A DNA stretch of 64,000 nucleotides from Devosia sp. A16 (lineage in GTDB: Bacteria; Pseudomonadota; Alphaproteobacteria; Rhizobiales; Devosiaceae): NCBI RefSeq assembly GCF_001402915.1, contig NZ_CP012945.1:3635501-3699500 (forward strand), written 5' to 3'. The notes under the pieces were generated by a model. It was not told the DNA's origin and searched no databases. It saw nothing but the letters and a program-made list of their open reading frames with translations. Shown in pieces: positions 63,768 through 64,000 of the stretch. The position numbers and the translations under genes were made by a program. Every line of letters starts with the position of its first letter. The first letter of the stretch is position 1.

Positions 63768-64000
63768 TCAGGCCGCCAGCGCCTTGGCCTCACTGCGGAT
63801 GCGGTTGACCATGGCGACGAGGCCGTTGGAACGCTGCGTGGTCAGGTGCTCGCGCAGACCCAGTTCGTCGAAGATGGCGATCGCGTCGGTTTCGGCGATC
63901 TCGCGGGCGGGGCGGCCGGAATAAAGCGCGATCAGCACGGCGACGAGCCCACGGACGATCATCGCGTCGGATTCGCCGCGATACTCGAGCTGCGCGCCGT
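63768..64000 (-). CDS. sufE: SufE-like cysteine desulfurase activator (partial)
   Basis: C-terminal part of a SufE-family sulfur-acceptor protein used in Fe-S cluster assembly. Reading in from the window edge gives LEYRGESDAMIVRGLVAVL, then ALYSGRPAREI, LREHL and RSNGLVAMVNRIRSEA, all family blocks. The catalytic Cys, which lies in the N-terminal half, is beyond position 64000. It runs toward the glycerophosphodiesterase gene, 32 nt away, possibly in one operon. Confidence 0.9.
   Translation of the reverse strand, partial: GAQLEYRGESDAMIVRGLVAVLIALYSGRPAREIAETDAIAIFDELGLREHLTTQRSNGLVAMVNRIRSEAKALAA

Overview
The window is a GC-rich chromosomal segment from an alphaproteobacterium, most likely a member of Hyphomicrobiales (Rhizobiales). 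Signs of this are a MucR-type zinc-finger regulator, a Rhizobium-etli-type asparaginase, a TIGR03808-like Tat-exported repeat protein, and several families of GC-rich palindromic repeats between genes. A Devosia-like genus would fit, but I cannot prove it from sequence alone. No rRNA, tRNA, CRISPR array, prophage or classical insertion sequence was seen.

Layout. 1-11969 is mostly housekeeping: partial polyprenyl synthetase, tRNA methyltransferase-like gene, S49 peptidase, LtrA-like protein, glyQ, an ispH-GNAT-rnhA operon with overlapping ends, a PPDK-like protein with a shortened ATP half, and a SleB-type wall hydrolase. 12155-32193 is an accessory catabolic region built around one divergent promoter gap at 18488-18716. 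The minus arm carries an NMT1/THI5-type ABC importer, a CodA-like amidohydrolase, a PCMH-type FAD oxidase and an NQO-like flavoprotein. The plus arm carries a RidA-like protein, a creatininase-family hydrolase, a histidine-ammonia-lyase homologue without the MIO triad, a four-gene YehZYXW/OpuC-type importer, a hydantoinase, an N-carbamoyl amino acid hydrolase, a DUF917 desulfurase and a urocanase homologue.

The five plus-arm enzymes match, one for one, the published five-step bacterial pathway that turns ergothioneine into trimethylamine, H2S, CO2, NH3 and glutamate: ergothionase, thiourocanate hydratase, thiohydantoin desulfurase, hydantoinase, and N-carbamoyl-glutamate hydrolase. The adjacent OpuC-type importer belongs to the family of known ergothioneine transporters. 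The region is also dense in palindromic repeats, and one DUF559 gene sits between 42-bp perfect inverted repeats.

32374-40144 holds a Yej-type peptide importer and a two-gene sugar-acid/epimerase operon. 40452-53203 holds small secreted proteins (including a tandem pair), an SH3-domain protein, asparaginase, a Tat-exported beta-helix protein, a HerA-like ATPase, an HxlR regulator with its oxidoreductase target, a receiver-like protein, Fe-superoxide dismutase, oligopeptidase B and MsrB. 53374-59220 is a complete seven-gene Mrp Na+/H+ antiporter operon. 59375-64000 contains mucR, a Cfr-like 23S rRNA methyltransferase, a frameshifted shikimate-kinase-like gene, a MraY-like transferase, a glycerophosphodiesterase and the 3' part of sufE.
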